From assembly GCF_011682065.1 (NCBI RefSeq), contig NZ_VUYU01000012.1, positions 121,836-185,835 on the forward strand: a stretch of DNA of 64,000 bases, read 5' to 3'. Position 1 is the stretch's first letter. The number at the start of each line of letters is the position of its first letter. This DNA comes from Massilia rubra. Lineage in GTDB: Bacteria; Pseudomonadota; Gammaproteobacteria; Burkholderiales; Burkholderiaceae_D. This document shows positions 32,652 through 41,954 of this stretch, one piece after another. A program made the position numbers and the translations under genes. The notes under the pieces were generated by a model. The model was given only the letters and a program-made list of their open reading frames with translations. It searched no databases and was not told the origin of the DNA.

Positions 32652-34285
32652 GCGCCGCATCTCCCGTGATTCCCGACCCGGTCCAGGCTGGCATCGCCGC
32701 CGGCTGGAAGGTGATCGACGGCGCCACCCTGCAAGCGGACCGCGTCATCGAGGCAGATGTCGTCATTATCGGCAGTGGCGCCGGCGGCGGCGTTTCCGCC
32801 GAAATCCTGACGCTGGCCGGCCTGAAGGTGATCATCGTGGAAGAGGGCGCGCTCAAGTCCTCGAGCGACTTCAAGATGCGCGAAGCGCACGCCTATCCGG
32901 CCCTGTACCAGGAGTCGGCCGCGCGCAAGACGCGCGACAAGGCGATCAACATCCTGCAGGGCCGCACCGTGGGCGGCTCGACCACCGTCAACTGGACGTC
33001 GAGCTTTCGCACGCCGGATGCGACCCTGGCCTACTGGCAGAAAAACTTCGGCCTGTCGACCTACACCGGCGCGGCGCTGGCCCCGTGGTTCGCAATGATG
33101 GAAGCGCGCCTGTCGATCGGCGCCTGGCCAACCCCGCCCAACGAAAACAACGACTTGCTGCGGCGCGGCGCCGAACGGCTCGGCATTTCCTCGGGCGCGA
33201 TCAAGCGCAACGTCAAAGGCTGCTGGAACCTCGGCTACTGCGGCATGGGCTGCCCCACCAACGCCAAGCAGTCGATGCTGGTGACGACGATTCCGTCGGC
33301 GCTCAGCCACGGCGCCACCCTGGTCACGCATGCGCGCGCCCAGCGCCTGGTATTCAAAGGCGACGCGGTCGAGCACCTGCTGTGCGAGGCCCTGGGCGCG
33401 GACGGCATGACCGCCAGCGGGCGCACGCTCACCTTGCGCGCCAGGCACTTCATCGTGGCCGGCGGGGCGATCAATTCGCCGGCGCTGCTGCTGCGTTCAC
33501 GCGCCCCCGATCCGCATGGCTTGCTGGGGCGGCGCACCTTTCTGCACCCGACCGTGATCTCGGCGGCGATTTTCGCGCAGCGCGTGGACGGCTTTGCCGG
33601 CGCGCCGCAGACCATCTATTCCGACCATTTTTTGCAGAATGGCCCGATCGACGGCCCGATCGGCTACAAGCTCGAAGCGCCGCCCCTGCATCCCTTGCTG
33701 CTCTCGACCACCATGGCCGGCTACGGCCAGGCGCACGCCGACACCATGCGCCAGTTCCCGCATGTGCATGGCTTGCTGGCGCTGCTGCGCGACGGCTTCC
33801 ATGACGAGTCGCCCGGCGGCAGCGTGGGCCTCACCCGCGAGGGCGCGGCGCTGCTCGACTACCCGCTCGGCGACTTTTTGTGGGACGGCGTGCGGCGCGC
33901 CTTTTTGTCGATGGCCGAAATCCAGTTCGCCGCCGGCGCCGCCAGCGTGCAGCCGGTGCATGAACTGGCCGCGCGCTACACCAGCTGGGAGGCCGCCAGA
34001 AAAGGCATCGGGGCGCTGCCGCTCAAGGAGCACATCACGCGCGTGGTGTCGGCCCACGTGATGGGCGGCTGCACCATGAGCGACGACCAGCGGCGCGGCG
34101 TAGTCGGGGCCAATGGCCGCTACCACGGGGTGAGTAACCTGTCGGTGCACGACGGTTCGCTGTTCCCGACCGCCATCGGCGCCAATCCGCAACTGTCGGT
34201 GTACGGCATCACGGCGCGCCTGGCGAGCGAGCTGGCGCAGGCGCTGACCGGGCGCCCCACCGCGCCGCTGGCGCCGGCGGCATGA
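32648..34285 (+). CDS. GMC-family FAD oxidoreductase
   Basis: 545 residues. FAD site IIGSGAGGGVSAEIL at ~40-55, GGSTTVNWTSS, a Cys-rich segment GCWNLGYCGMGCP, substrate-domain AGGAINSPALLLRS, and C-terminal VSAHVMGGCTMS with the active-site His, then GANPQLSVYGITARLA. The Cys cluster is typical of long-chain alcohol/choline-dehydrogenase-like members. It is translationally coupled on both sides (ATGA overlaps) with the Tat subunit and the lipase. Substrate unknown; an alcohol or sterol-like product released by the lipase would fit (speculative). Confidence 0.9.
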   Translation: MSAASPVIPDPVQAGIAAGWKVIDGATLQADRVIEADVVIIGSGAGGGVSAEILTLAGLKVIIVEEGALKSSSDFKMREAHAYPALYQESAARKTRDKAINILQGRTVGGSTTVNWTSSFRTPDATLAYWQKNFGLSTYTGAALAPWFAMMEARLSIGAWPTPPNENNDLLRRGAERLGISSGAIKRNVKGCWNLGYCGMGCPTNAKQSMLVTTIPSALSHGATLVTHARAQRLVFKGDAVEHLLCEALGADGMTASGRTLTLRARHFIVAGGAINSPALLLRSRAPDPHGLLGRRTFLHPTVISAAIFAQRVDGFAGAPQTIYSDHFLQNGPIDGPIGYKLEAPPLHPLLLSTTMAGYGQAHADTMRQFPHVHGLLALLRDGFHDESPGGSVGLTREGAALLDYPLGDFLWDGVRRAFLSMAEIQFAAGAASVQPVHELAARYTSWEAARKGIGALPLKEHITRVVSAHVMGGCTMSDDQRRGVVGANGRYHGVSNLSVHDGSLFPTAIGANPQLSVYGITARLASELAQALTGRPTAPLAPAA

Positions 34286-35232
34286 GCGCGCGCGCCATGC
34301 TGCGCTGGGTGCTGCTGGCGCAGCTGGCGCTGGCCGGCGCCATCGCGTATGGCGCGCTGCGCTACGGCGCGCTGGCTTCAACCTGGCTGGCGCTGGCCTG
34401 CGGCCTGGCCTGCGTGCTGCTGGCCCGGATGCTGCTCACGGCGAACAACTTCAGGGCCACGGCGCGCTTTTCCAGCGCGACCCCGGCGCCGTTCAGGATC
34501 GGCGCGGGGGCCATGCTGCGCCTGTTTGCCGAAGAATTCATCGCGACCCTGACGCATTCCTCTTGGTTCATGGCGCACGCGCTGGCGCACCAGCGCATCC
34601 ACGCGGGCAGCACGGCGCCGCCGCTGCTGCTGCTGCACGGGTACGGCTGCAACAGCGGCTACTGGGCCCACCTGGTGCGCGAGCTGGACGCGGCGCGCAT
34701 CAGCCACGCCACGCTCGACCTGGAACCGATGCTGGCCGGGATCGACGACTTCGTGCCGGCGGTGCGGCGCGCCGTCGAGGCCCTGTGCGCCGCCAGCGCC
34801 GCGCCGCGCGTGATCATCGTCGGCCACAGCATGGGCGGGCTGGTGGCGCGCGCGTATCTGCGCGCCCATGGCAGCGCGCAGGTGGCGCATGTATTTACCA
34901 TCGGTACGCCGCACCACGGCACCAGCCTGGCCAGCAAGGGCCCCGGCCTGAACGCGGTCCAGATGCAGTACGACGAGGGCGGCGACGCCTCCGCCGGCGC
35001 CTGGCTGCGCCAACTGGCCGCCAGCGAAAGCGCGCACACGCGCGCGCTGATCACCTCCCTCTTCACCCATCACGACAACATCGTCGCCCCGCAAACATCG
35101 AGCGTGCTCGAAGGCGCCCAGAATATCGCTTTCGGCGGCGTCGGCCACGTGGCGCTGGGACGCAACCGGCGCGTGCTGGCGCGCCTGATGCTGGAAATTG
35201 CCAAGCTGTCCACACGCGAAGATAATCTTTAG
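34282..35232 (+). CDS. Membrane-anchored alpha/beta hydrolase (lipase-like)
   Basis: 316 residues. Two N-terminal hydrophobic segments (~8-25 and ~30-50) anchor it. The hydrolase domain starts with LLLHGYGCNSGYW, has the nucleophile elbow GHSMGG (Ser at ~181), then TIGTPHHGTSLA as in triacylglycerol lipases, an Asp in HHDNIVAPQ and a His in GGVGHVALG. Third gene of the Tat-GMC operon, overlapping the GMC gene by 4 bp. Confidence 0.87.
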   Translation: MSARAMLRWVLLAQLALAGAIAYGALRYGALASTWLALACGLACVLLARMLLTANNFRATARFSSATPAPFRIGAGAMLRLFAEEFIATLTHSSWFMAHALAHQRIHAGSTAPPLLLLHGYGCNSGYWAHLVRELDAARISHATLDLEPMLAGIDDFVPAVRRAVEALCAASAAPRVIIVGHSMGGLVARAYLRAHGSAQVAHVFTIGTPHHGTSLASKGPGLNAVQMQYDEGGDASAGAWLRQLAASESAHTRALITSLFTHHDNIVAPQTSSVLEGAQNIAFGGVGHVALGRNRRVLARLMLEIAKLSTREDNL

Positions 35233-35271
35233 CAACACCTGCTGGACCCGTGATACATTCATTAGGAAATT

Positions 35272-35288
35272 GATTGTCATGGACAATC
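35272..35288. promoter_or_regulatory. Perfect inverted repeat upstream of the three-receiver gene
   Basis: GATTGTC-ATG-GACAATC, seven of seven paired bases, in a 271-bp low-GC gap, 216 bp before the GTG start. Candidate operator. Confidence 0.4.
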
Positions 35289-35503
35289 CGATTTTCTTCT
35301 TGTGATTATTGGTGAGATTATTGTCTGGTCATCATTGCCGAAGCGGGATTTGTCGCCGAATAGCGACTGCTTTGGCCTCTGTCCCGTTGATTGCGTCGTG
35401 CGCAATTGCGTTTCTGCGCATGGATGTGTCAGGATGCAACGGACGAGTTCAGAATGCGATCCCACCAGTTGCACGAGTACAGGCATAACCCAGGAGCGCA
35501 ACA

Positions 35504-38500
35504 GTGTCCGCACGCATCCTCATAATCGAAGACAACGCCACCAACATGGAGTTGATGGTGTACCTGCTGAAGGCATTCGGCTATACCCCATTGACGGCGT
35601 ACGACGGCGTGAGCGGCGTCGACACCGCCCGCGAGACGCTGCCCGACCTGATCATCTGCGATGTGCACCTGCCCAGGCTGGACGGCTACGGCGTGGTGGC
35701 CGCGCTCAAGGGCGATGCCGCGCTGGCCGCGATCCCGGTGCTGGCGGTGACCGCGCTGGCCATGGTGGGCGACCGCGAACGCCTGCTCGACGCCGGCTTC
35801 GACGGCTACATCGGCAAACCGATCGAGCCCGATACCTTCGTGGCCCAGCTGGAGAGCTTCTTGCCGTTGCAGGCGCCGTCCGCGCTGGTCAACACTATCG
35901 AGGAAAGCGTGGCCGTGCCGACCGTCGCGCCGGCGGGGGAGGGCCGCGCCGACAAGCAGGCCACCATCCTGATCGTCGACGACCATGTACTGAACCGCGA
36001 ATTCTTGATGACCCTGCTCGGCTACGGCGGCCACCGCCTGGTGGAAGCGGCCAACGGCGTCGAAGGCCTGAAGATGGTGCACGCCGAGCGGCCCGACCTG
36101 GTCATCTCGGACATCCTCATGCCGAACATGGATGGCTACGAATTCGTCACGCGCCTGCACAGCGATCCGGCCACGGCCGACCTGCCGGTGATCTTCTACA
36201 CCGCCACCTACCGCGAACGCGAAGCGAACAAGATGGCGCAAGCCTGCGGGGTGCAATGGGTGCTGCCGAAACCGTCCGACCCGGATGTGATCCTGCGCAC
36301 CGTGCACGAGGCGCTCGGGATCACCGACCCGGTCATGCTGCCGTCGTTTACGGCGCCGCCGGCCGAGCCGAGCCGTATGTTCTCGATCGATAACACGGTG
36401 GCCGAATACCTGGTCGAAGTCGAGTCGAGCAGCAGCCAGGTACTTTCGCGCATCGCCAGCCACGGCCTGCCCGAGCCCTCGTACGACCTGTCGCAGATGA
36501 CCGACCGGCTCTCGAGTTCCTTATCGAGCCTGCAGGCGGTGAGCCTGCGCCTGACGGCCCTGATCGAACTCGGGATCGAACTCGGGGCCGAGCGCGATCC
36601 GACCGCGCTGCTGGCCATCGGCTGCCGCGTGGCGCAGAACATCTGCGTCTCCAAATACGCCTGCATCGGCGTGCTCGATGAAGGCGCCGATGAACTGAGC
36701 TATTTTTCCTCGTGCGGCGAAAACCGCCAGGCGCGCGTGGTGGCGGCCACCCCGCGCGCCGGGGTGCTGGCCAAACTGCTCGACGACAAAATCCCGGTGC
36801 GCATGGACGGCATCGACGGCGACCCGCGCTCGGTCGGCCTGCCGCAGGGCCACCCGGCCGTGCATTCCTTCCTCGGCGTGCCGATTGCCTCGCGCGAGCG
36901 CGTGCACGGCTGGCTGTACCTGGTCGACAAACTCGGCGCCGACGGCTTTTCGGAAGTCGACGAGCGCGTTGCGGTGACGGTCAGCGCGCAGATCGCGGTG
37001 GCCTACGAAAACCTGCTGCTGTACGAAGAGATCAAGCGCCACCACTCGCAGCTGACGGCCGACATGACGGCGCGCATTCGCCTCGACGAAGACTTGCGGC
37101 GCTTTCGCACGGCGATGGACGCCACCGCCGACGCCATTTTCCTGATCGACCGCTCGGGCATGGCGTTTGTCGACGTCAACGCCACCGCCTGCCGCATGCT
37201 CGGTTTTTTTCGCGACGACTTCCTGGCGCTGTCGGCGCCGGCCCGGCCGGGCGAGGACGAGAACGACAAGCTGCGCCTGAAAGAGCTGTACGACAAGCTG
37301 CTCTCGGGCGACCAGTCGGGCGCCATGGCCGAACTGCTCCTGCAGCGCAAGGATGGCTCGCCGCTGTCGGTCGAAGTGCAGCGCCGCACCTTGCGCTCCG
37401 GTTCGAGCTGGATCCTGGTGGCGGTGGCGCGCGATATCACCGAGCGCAAGGAAGCCGAACTGCGCCTGCTCAAACTGGCCCACTTCGACACCCTGACCGG
37501 GCTGCCCAATCGCAGCCAGTTCTATTCGTCGCTCACGCGCGCGCTGGAACAGGCCGGGGAACACCGCTGGGCGGTGGGCGTGCTGTTTCTCGACGTGGAC
37601 CGCTTCAAGACCGTCAACGACACGCTCGGCCATCCGATCGGCGACGAGCTGCTGCGCCAGTTCGCCGGCCGCCTGGTCGACTGCCTGCGCGTGCGCGACA
37701 CCATCGGCCGCTTCGGCGGCGACGAATTCGCCGCCATCCTGATGCTGCCCGAAGGCCCGCAGACGGCGATCGCCGTGGTCGACAAGATCCGCGAAACCCT
37801 GCGCCGCCCGTTCGACCTGGAAGGGCACGAAGTGACCGTCACGGCCAGCATCGGCATCACCGTCTACCCCGACGACGGGCTCGACGCCGACACCCTGATC
37901 AAGTACGCCGACACGGCCATGTACCGCGCCAAGGAAGCCGGGCGCGATGCGTTCCGCTTTTTCACGGCCGAGATGAACGCGCAGTCGCTGGCCCGGCTGG
38001 ACCTGGAAAACGCGCTGCGGCGCGCCATCGACCATGGCGAATTCGTGCTGTACTACCAGCCCAAGGTGCATATCGGGTCGGGCCGCATCAGCGGCGCCGA
38101 AGCGCTGATCCGCTGGAAGCGGCCGGGCCACGGCATGGTGTCCCCGGGCCTGTTCATCCCGATCCTGGAAGAGACGGGCCTGATCGTGCGGGTCGGCACC
38201 TGGGTGCTCAATGAAGCGTGCCGCAAGATCAGCGACTGGGGCAAGAGCAAGATCGGGCCGGTGCACCTGTCGGTGAACGTCTCCGGCATCCAGTTTTTCG
38301 TCGGCGGCCTGGAACAGGAAGTGCTCAACGCGATCAAGGTGCACGACATCGCGCCCGAACTGCTGGAGCTCGAACTGACCGAAAGTTCGCTCATGTCGAA
38401 CGCGGAAGACACGATTACCGTGCTGCGCAACCTGAAGGCGCTCGGCATCCAGATTTCGATCGACGATTTCGGCACCGGCTATTCGAGCCTGGCGTACCTG

Positions 38501-39187
38501 AAGCGCTTCCCGATCGACAAACTGAAGATCGACATCGCGTTCGTGCGCGAAGTGACCAGCAACCCGGACGACGCGGCCATCGTGCTGGCCATCATCAACA
38601 TGGCGCACAGCCTGAAACTGCAGGTGATCGCCGAAGGCGTGGAAAAGGATGCGCAACTGGCCTACCTGCGCCGCCACGGCTGCGACGAGATGCAGGGCTA
38701 CTACTTCAGCCGCCCGCTGCCGGAAGACGAATTCGAACAGATGCTCGGCGAAGGCAAGTACCTGATGCCGCCGCTCGACGAGTCGCTGCTGAACCAGCAA
38801 ACCCTGCTCATCGTCGACGACGACGCCTTCATGCTCGACGTGCTGTCGGACTTCCTGGCGCAGGACGGCTACCGCATCCTGACCGCGCAGACGGCGGCCG
38901 AAGGCTTCGATATCCTGGCGCGCCACAAGGTGCAGGTGATCCTGTGCGACCAGTGCATGCCGCTCATGAGCGGGACCGAATTCATGGAGCGGGTCAAGAA
39001 CCTGTGCCCGGATACCTTCCGCATCATGCTGTCGGCGTATTCGGACCTCACGCCCATCATGGCGGCGATCAACCACGGGGCGATCGACCGCTTTTACACC
39101 AAGCCGTGGAAGGGCGCGGTCCTGCGCGAGAATATCCGCGAGGGCTTCCGCCTGCACCGCCAGATGCACGGGCGCCAGGCAGCCTAA
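35504..39187 (+). CDS. REC-REC-GAF-PAS-GGDEF-EAL-REC protein
   Basis: 1227 residues. Receivers at ~4-120 (Asp53) and ~155-270 (Asp in VISDILMP), GAF ~365-510, PAS ~535-650, GGDEF ~655-820 with intact GGDEF at 738-742, the DVDRF metal Asp and an RxxD upstream, EAL ~830-1085 with EAL at 866-868 and DDFGTGYSS, and a third receiver ~1098-1215 (Asp1149, TKPW). Both c-di-GMP synthesis and breakdown are possible; three receivers imply control by more than one kinase. GTG start with AGGAGCGC upstream. The kinase gene 69 bp downstream is a plausible partner. The C-terminal EAL-REC order matches the protein at 5709-8264. Confidence 0.94.
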   Translation: MSARILIIEDNATNMELMVYLLKAFGYTPLTAYDGVSGVDTARETLPDLIICDVHLPRLDGYGVVAALKGDAALAAIPVLAVTALAMVGDRERLLDAGFDGYIGKPIEPDTFVAQLESFLPLQAPSALVNTIEESVAVPTVAPAGEGRADKQATILIVDDHVLNREFLMTLLGYGGHRLVEAANGVEGLKMVHAERPDLVISDILMPNMDGYEFVTRLHSDPATADLPVIFYTATYREREANKMAQACGVQWVLPKPSDPDVILRTVHEALGITDPVMLPSFTAPPAEPSRMFSIDNTVAEYLVEVESSSSQVLSRIASHGLPEPSYDLSQMTDRLSSSLSSLQAVSLRLTALIELGIELGAERDPTALLAIGCRVAQNICVSKYACIGVLDEGADELSYFSSCGENRQARVVAATPRAGVLAKLLDDKIPVRMDGIDGDPRSVGLPQGHPAVHSFLGVPIASRERVHGWLYLVDKLGADGFSEVDERVAVTVSAQIAVAYENLLLYEEIKRHHSQLTADMTARIRLDEDLRRFRTAMDATADAIFLIDRSGMAFVDVNATACRMLGFFRDDFLALSAPARPGEDENDKLRLKELYDKLLSGDQSGAMAELLLQRKDGSPLSVEVQRRTLRSGSSWILVAVARDITERKEAELRLLKLAHFDTLTGLPNRSQFYSSLTRALEQAGEHRWAVGVLFLDVDRFKTVNDTLGHPIGDELLRQFAGRLVDCLRVRDTIGRFGGDEFAAILMLPEGPQTAIAVVDKIRETLRRPFDLEGHEVTVTASIGITVYPDDGLDADTLIKYADTAMYRAKEAGRDAFRFFTAEMNAQSLARLDLENALRRAIDHGEFVLYYQPKVHIGSGRISGAEALIRWKRPGHGMVSPGLFIPILEETGLIVRVGTWVLNEACRKISDWGKSKIGPVHLSVNVSGIQFFVGGLEQEVLNAIKVHDIAPELLELELTESSLMSNAEDTITVLRNLKALGIQISIDDFGTGYSSLAYLKRFPIDKLKIDIAFVREVTSNPDDAAIVLAIINMAHSLKLQVIAEGVEKDAQLAYLRRHGCDEMQGYYFSRPLPEDEFEQMLGEGKYLMPPLDESLLNQQTLLIVDDDAFMLDVLSDFLAQDGYRILTAQTAAEGFDILARHKVQVILCDQCMPLMSGTEFMERVKNLCPDTFRIMLSAYSDLTPIMAAINHGAIDRFYTKPWKGAVLRENIREGFRLHRQMHGRQAA

Positions 39188-39256
39188 ATCTCCGCCATCC
39201 GGGCCGCATGATACGATTGCGCTTCGTCCAACCGGGTTTTCGCGCAAGAGAGATTG

Positions 39257-40465
39257 ATGCAAACAGATATAGCTGCCGATATCGCCGCCATCGAGGCGAT
39301 TTCATCAGTGCCAACCATCCTCGAAGCGGTGGCCGCGATCACGGGGCTGCGCTTCGTCTGCATCGCGCGCGTGACGCAAGATTCGTGGACCACCTGCGCC
39401 GTGCGCGACGAACTCGGATTCGGCCTGAAGGTCGGCGACGGCCTCGATGTGGCCACCACCTTGTGCGAGGAAGTGCGCGACACCAAGCGGCCCGTCATCA
39501 TCGACAATGTGAGCGAAGATACGCGCTACCGCCACCACCACACTCCGCGCATCTACGGCTTCCAGAGCTACATCTCGCTGCCGATCCACCGTCCGGACGG
39601 CTCCTATTTCGGCACCCTGTGCGGGCTCGATCCCTTGCCGGCGCAGTTGTCGAACACGGCCACCGTCTCGAGCATGACGCTGTTCGCCCAGCTCATCTCC
39701 AAGCACCTCGAAACCGAACTGAAACTGACCGAATCGCAGTTGGCCCTGCTGGGCGAGCGCGATACGTCGGAGTTGCGCGAGCAGTTCATCGCCGTGCTGG
39801 GGCACGACGTGCGCACGCCGCTGTCGTCGATCATGCTCGGCACCGAGCTGCTGCGGCGCGAGCACCTGAGCGCGCAGGCCGAGGGCGTGATCGAGCGCAT
39901 GCGACGCAGTGCGCTGCGCATTTCGGCGCTGGTCAACGACGTCATGGATTTTACGCGCGGGCGCATGGGTGGCGGTATCGCGCTCGACCTGCGCAACGAG
40001 AGCGGCTTGCAGCAGTCGCTCGAACAGGTGGTGGCCGAGCTGCAGGGCGCCTATCCGGAACAGCGCATCGGGCTCGAGATCGACCTGCCCGAGACCGTGT
40101 ATTGCGACCCGGCGCGCATCCAGCAGTTGCTGTCGAACCTGCTCAAGAATGCGCTGGTGCACGGCGCGCGCAGCGAGCCGGTGCAAGTGAGCGCCCGCGC
40201 GCGCGACGACCAGTTCGAGATCAGCGTGACCAATGGCGGGCCGGCCATCGCGCCGGCCAGGATCGGGCAGCTGTTCAAGCCGTTCTGGCGGGCCTCCAGC
40301 CAGGTCGCCAGCGAGGGCCTGGGATTGGGCCTGTTCATCGCGTCCGAAATCGCCCGTTCGCACGGCGCCACGCTGGACGTGGTGTCCGAAGATGGCGCCA
40401 CCTGCTTCACGTTCGGCATGCGCGCCGGCGCATCGGTCGAGCGGCGCATGCTGGCACGCGCATGA
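39257..40465 (+). CDS. GAF-domain sensor histidine kinase
   Basis: 402 residues, no membrane segment. GAF ~15-160, HisKA with H-box AVLGHDVRTPLSSI (His at ~181), HATPase_c with N-box LLSNLLKNALVHGA and GLGLGLFIASEIA. The D-box is replaced by NGGPAI, a variant seen in some bacteriophytochrome-like kinases. The ATG is chosen over a TTG three bases upstream. The gene overlaps the following exported-protein gene by 4 bp. Confidence 0.92.
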   Translation: MQTDIAADIAAIEAISSVPTILEAVAAITGLRFVCIARVTQDSWTTCAVRDELGFGLKVGDGLDVATTLCEEVRDTKRPVIIDNVSEDTRYRHHHTPRIYGFQSYISLPIHRPDGSYFGTLCGLDPLPAQLSNTATVSSMTLFAQLISKHLETELKLTESQLALLGERDTSELREQFIAVLGHDVRTPLSSIMLGTELLRREHLSAQAEGVIERMRRSALRISALVNDVMDFTRGRMGGGIALDLRNESGLQQSLEQVVAELQGAYPEQRIGLEIDLPETVYCDPARIQQLLSNLLKNALVHGARSEPVQVSARARDDQFEISVTNGGPAIAPARIGQLFKPFWRASSQVASEGLGLGLFIASEIARSHGATLDVVSEDGATCFTFGMRAGASVERRMLARA

Positions 40466-41148
40466 GGCGCCTGTTGTTGGCGGCGCTGCTGCTGGCGGCG
40501 GGCGCGCAGGCGGCGGGCGAAACCATCATCCCCCTTCAAACCCGGGCGCCGACCGAGGCCGAGGTGAAAGCCTTCCATGCCTATTACCAGAAGCGTTTTC
40601 CGGATAATCACAGTGCGCAGCCGGCGTTCGAGGTCACGCGCGGGCACAGCGGCATGCCGTGGGAGGTCACGGCCAGGGTCGACATGGCGCCGCGGCGCGG
40701 GCTCAAACTGCTGTGCCGCATGCAGCGCATCGCATTCGCTTACGCCAGCGGCCAGTGGAGCGCCGACCAGCAGATTCGCCAGTTCGTCTGGCTCGACCGC
40801 GCCAGCGGCTGCGCGATCCCGGCCACACCGGTGGAACTCATGCAGCGCATGCCCGACACGGAGTTGACGGCCGTGCTGGCGCAGCAGGCCGCATTGCTGG
40901 ACAAGGCGCGCTTGCTGATGGCCGGGAACAGCGATTGTGCGCGCTATCGTTCGCTGCCGTTCGTGCTGCACGCGATCGATGTCGGCGCCAGCGGATCAAG
41001 CAGCGAGGAAATGGTGGCGCTGAACTACCGCACCGCGCCCGACGCCGACGCCACCATCTGGGCGCGCCGCAACGGCGCCGGCTACGATCCGTGGAGCGCC
41101 GCATGCGGCAGGTCGATCAAGCCCTGGGCAACTCAAGATAGACCTTGA
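40462..41148 (+). CDS. Exported hypothetical protein
   Basis: 228 residues. Signal peptide ~1-18 (RRLLLAALLLAAGAQAA). The mature protein is not recognised; it carries five Cys (CRM, GCAI, DCAR, ACGR region) and reads as one alpha/beta domain. Its start overlaps the kinase stop (ATGA), so co-translation is likely and a periplasmic signalling accessory role is possible (inference). It converges on the next gene, overlapping its 3' end by about 30 bp. Confidence 0.78.
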   Translation: MRRLLLAALLLAAGAQAAGETIIPLQTRAPTEAEVKAFHAYYQKRFPDNHSAQPAFEVTRGHSGMPWEVTARVDMAPRRGLKLLCRMQRIAFAYASGQWSADQQIRQFVWLDRASGCAIPATPVELMQRMPDTELTAVLAQQAALLDKARLLMAGNSDCARYRSLPFVLHAIDVGASGSSSEEMVALNYRTAPDADATIWARRNGAGYDPWSAACGRSIKPWATQDRP

Positions 41149-41797
41149 AAGCGCACTCGATGAGGTGCTCGCGCGCTGGCGGCGGCGCACCCTTGACACT
41201 GCCGGCCCGGGCCGCGTTGAAGCGAAACGTGCCGCCGACGTTGAAACGCATGGTGCGCTCGGGACGCCTGGCCATTCTCAGGATCTCGAGCTCGGTGATA
41301 TCGAGCATCAGGCTCGCTTGCGGTTCCGGTCCCGGTTCCGGTCCCGGTTCCGGTTCCGGTTCCTGTCCCGGTCCCGCGCCGCCATGCAGTTGCCACCAGG
41401 CGCTGCCGGTATAGTCCTCGACCAGCCGCTGCTCGCCATCCCTGATCCGGTACACGCTCGACCAGGCGCCCGCGCTGCCGGCCTTGGGAAAGCGGTAGCT
41501 GCCTTCCTCGGCGGGCAGTTCGAAGGCCCCGGTCGCGATCTCGTGCGTCTGGCCGTTGCTGGCAACCGTCATGCCCAGTCCCAGGCTCATGACGACCCGG
41601 CCTTCGGTCGCACTCAGGCGCTTGATATTGACCTGGGCGCCGCTGGCGCTGAAGGTGGTCGCGCCATCGATGGTGCAACTCATTTTGTCGGAGAAAATGG
41701 GTTCCTCTGGCATCGGCACTGACGTGGCGCTTGCCAGCCCATGCAATCCGCCCAGCGCCAGGGCCGCGGCGGCCCACGCCATCTTGTTCTTGTTCAC
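41117..41797 (-). CDS. Exported hypothetical protein with (EP/GP) repeat linker
   Basis: 226 residues, GTG start with AGGAAGTAGGA upstream. Signal peptide ~1-21 (KMAWAAAALALGGLHGLASA). An N-terminal domain ~25-145 is followed by a linker EPEPEPGPEPGPEP, then a ~65-residue C-terminal segment (LMLDITELEILRM). Not recognised. The linker is encoded by tandem hexamers and is likely to vary in length between strains. Confidence 0.75.
   Translation of the reverse strand: MNKNKMAWAAAALALGGLHGLASATSVPMPEEPIFSDKMSCTIDGATTFSASGAQVNIKRLSATEGRVVMSLGLGMTVASNGQTHEIATGAFELPAEEGSYRFPKAGSAGAWSSVYRIRDGEQRLVEDYTGSAWWQLHGGAGPGQEPEPEPGPEPGPEPQASLMLDITELEILRMARRPERTMRFNVGGTFRFNAARAGSVKGAPPPAREHLIECAFKVYLELPRA
41321..41376. 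repeat. In-frame hexamer repeat (CCGGTT/CCGGTC)
   Basis: About nine imperfect copies, encoding the Glu/Gly-Pro linker on the minus strand. Unit length keeps the frame when copies are gained or lost. Confidence 0.85.
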
Positions 41798-41870
41798 ATT
41801 CCTACTTCCTGGCGCCAGGGCCGGTAACTGCCGCGCGCAGGCGGCACTGATCAAGAACCTAAGTTGACAG

Positions 41871-41903
41871 TATATAATTAATGTACTGAAGAAATTTAAT
41901 CGG
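41871..41903 (+). promoter_or_regulatory. Shared upstream element, copy at paralogue 1
   Basis: ATAATTAATG followed by GAAGAAATTTAATCGG. It aligns with 44006-44040 and 46589-46620. The ATAATT core is 81 bp before the start codon. Confidence 0.5.
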
Positions 41904-41954
41904 ATGACGACCAGCCGCGTTGGGTGGCCGTTGTCACAACAGAAAGCGATCGCA

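Noticed and set aside
36521..39262. 913-codon open frame on the minus strand
   Set aside because: It is antisense to the three-receiver c-di-GMP gene; composition is His/Gln/Arg-rich shadow coding typical of high-GC genes and no domain is recognisable.
38218..40461. Upstream 750 codons of a long plus-strand frame ending at 41148
   Set aside because: Only the part from 40462 reads as protein (signal peptide and ATGA coupling). The earlier part overlaps two well-supported genes in another frame.
41864..41878. TTGACA and TATAAT before helical-repeat paralogue 1
   Set aside because: The two hexamers are only 3 bp apart, so they cannot form one sigma-70 promoter; only the shared element is reported.
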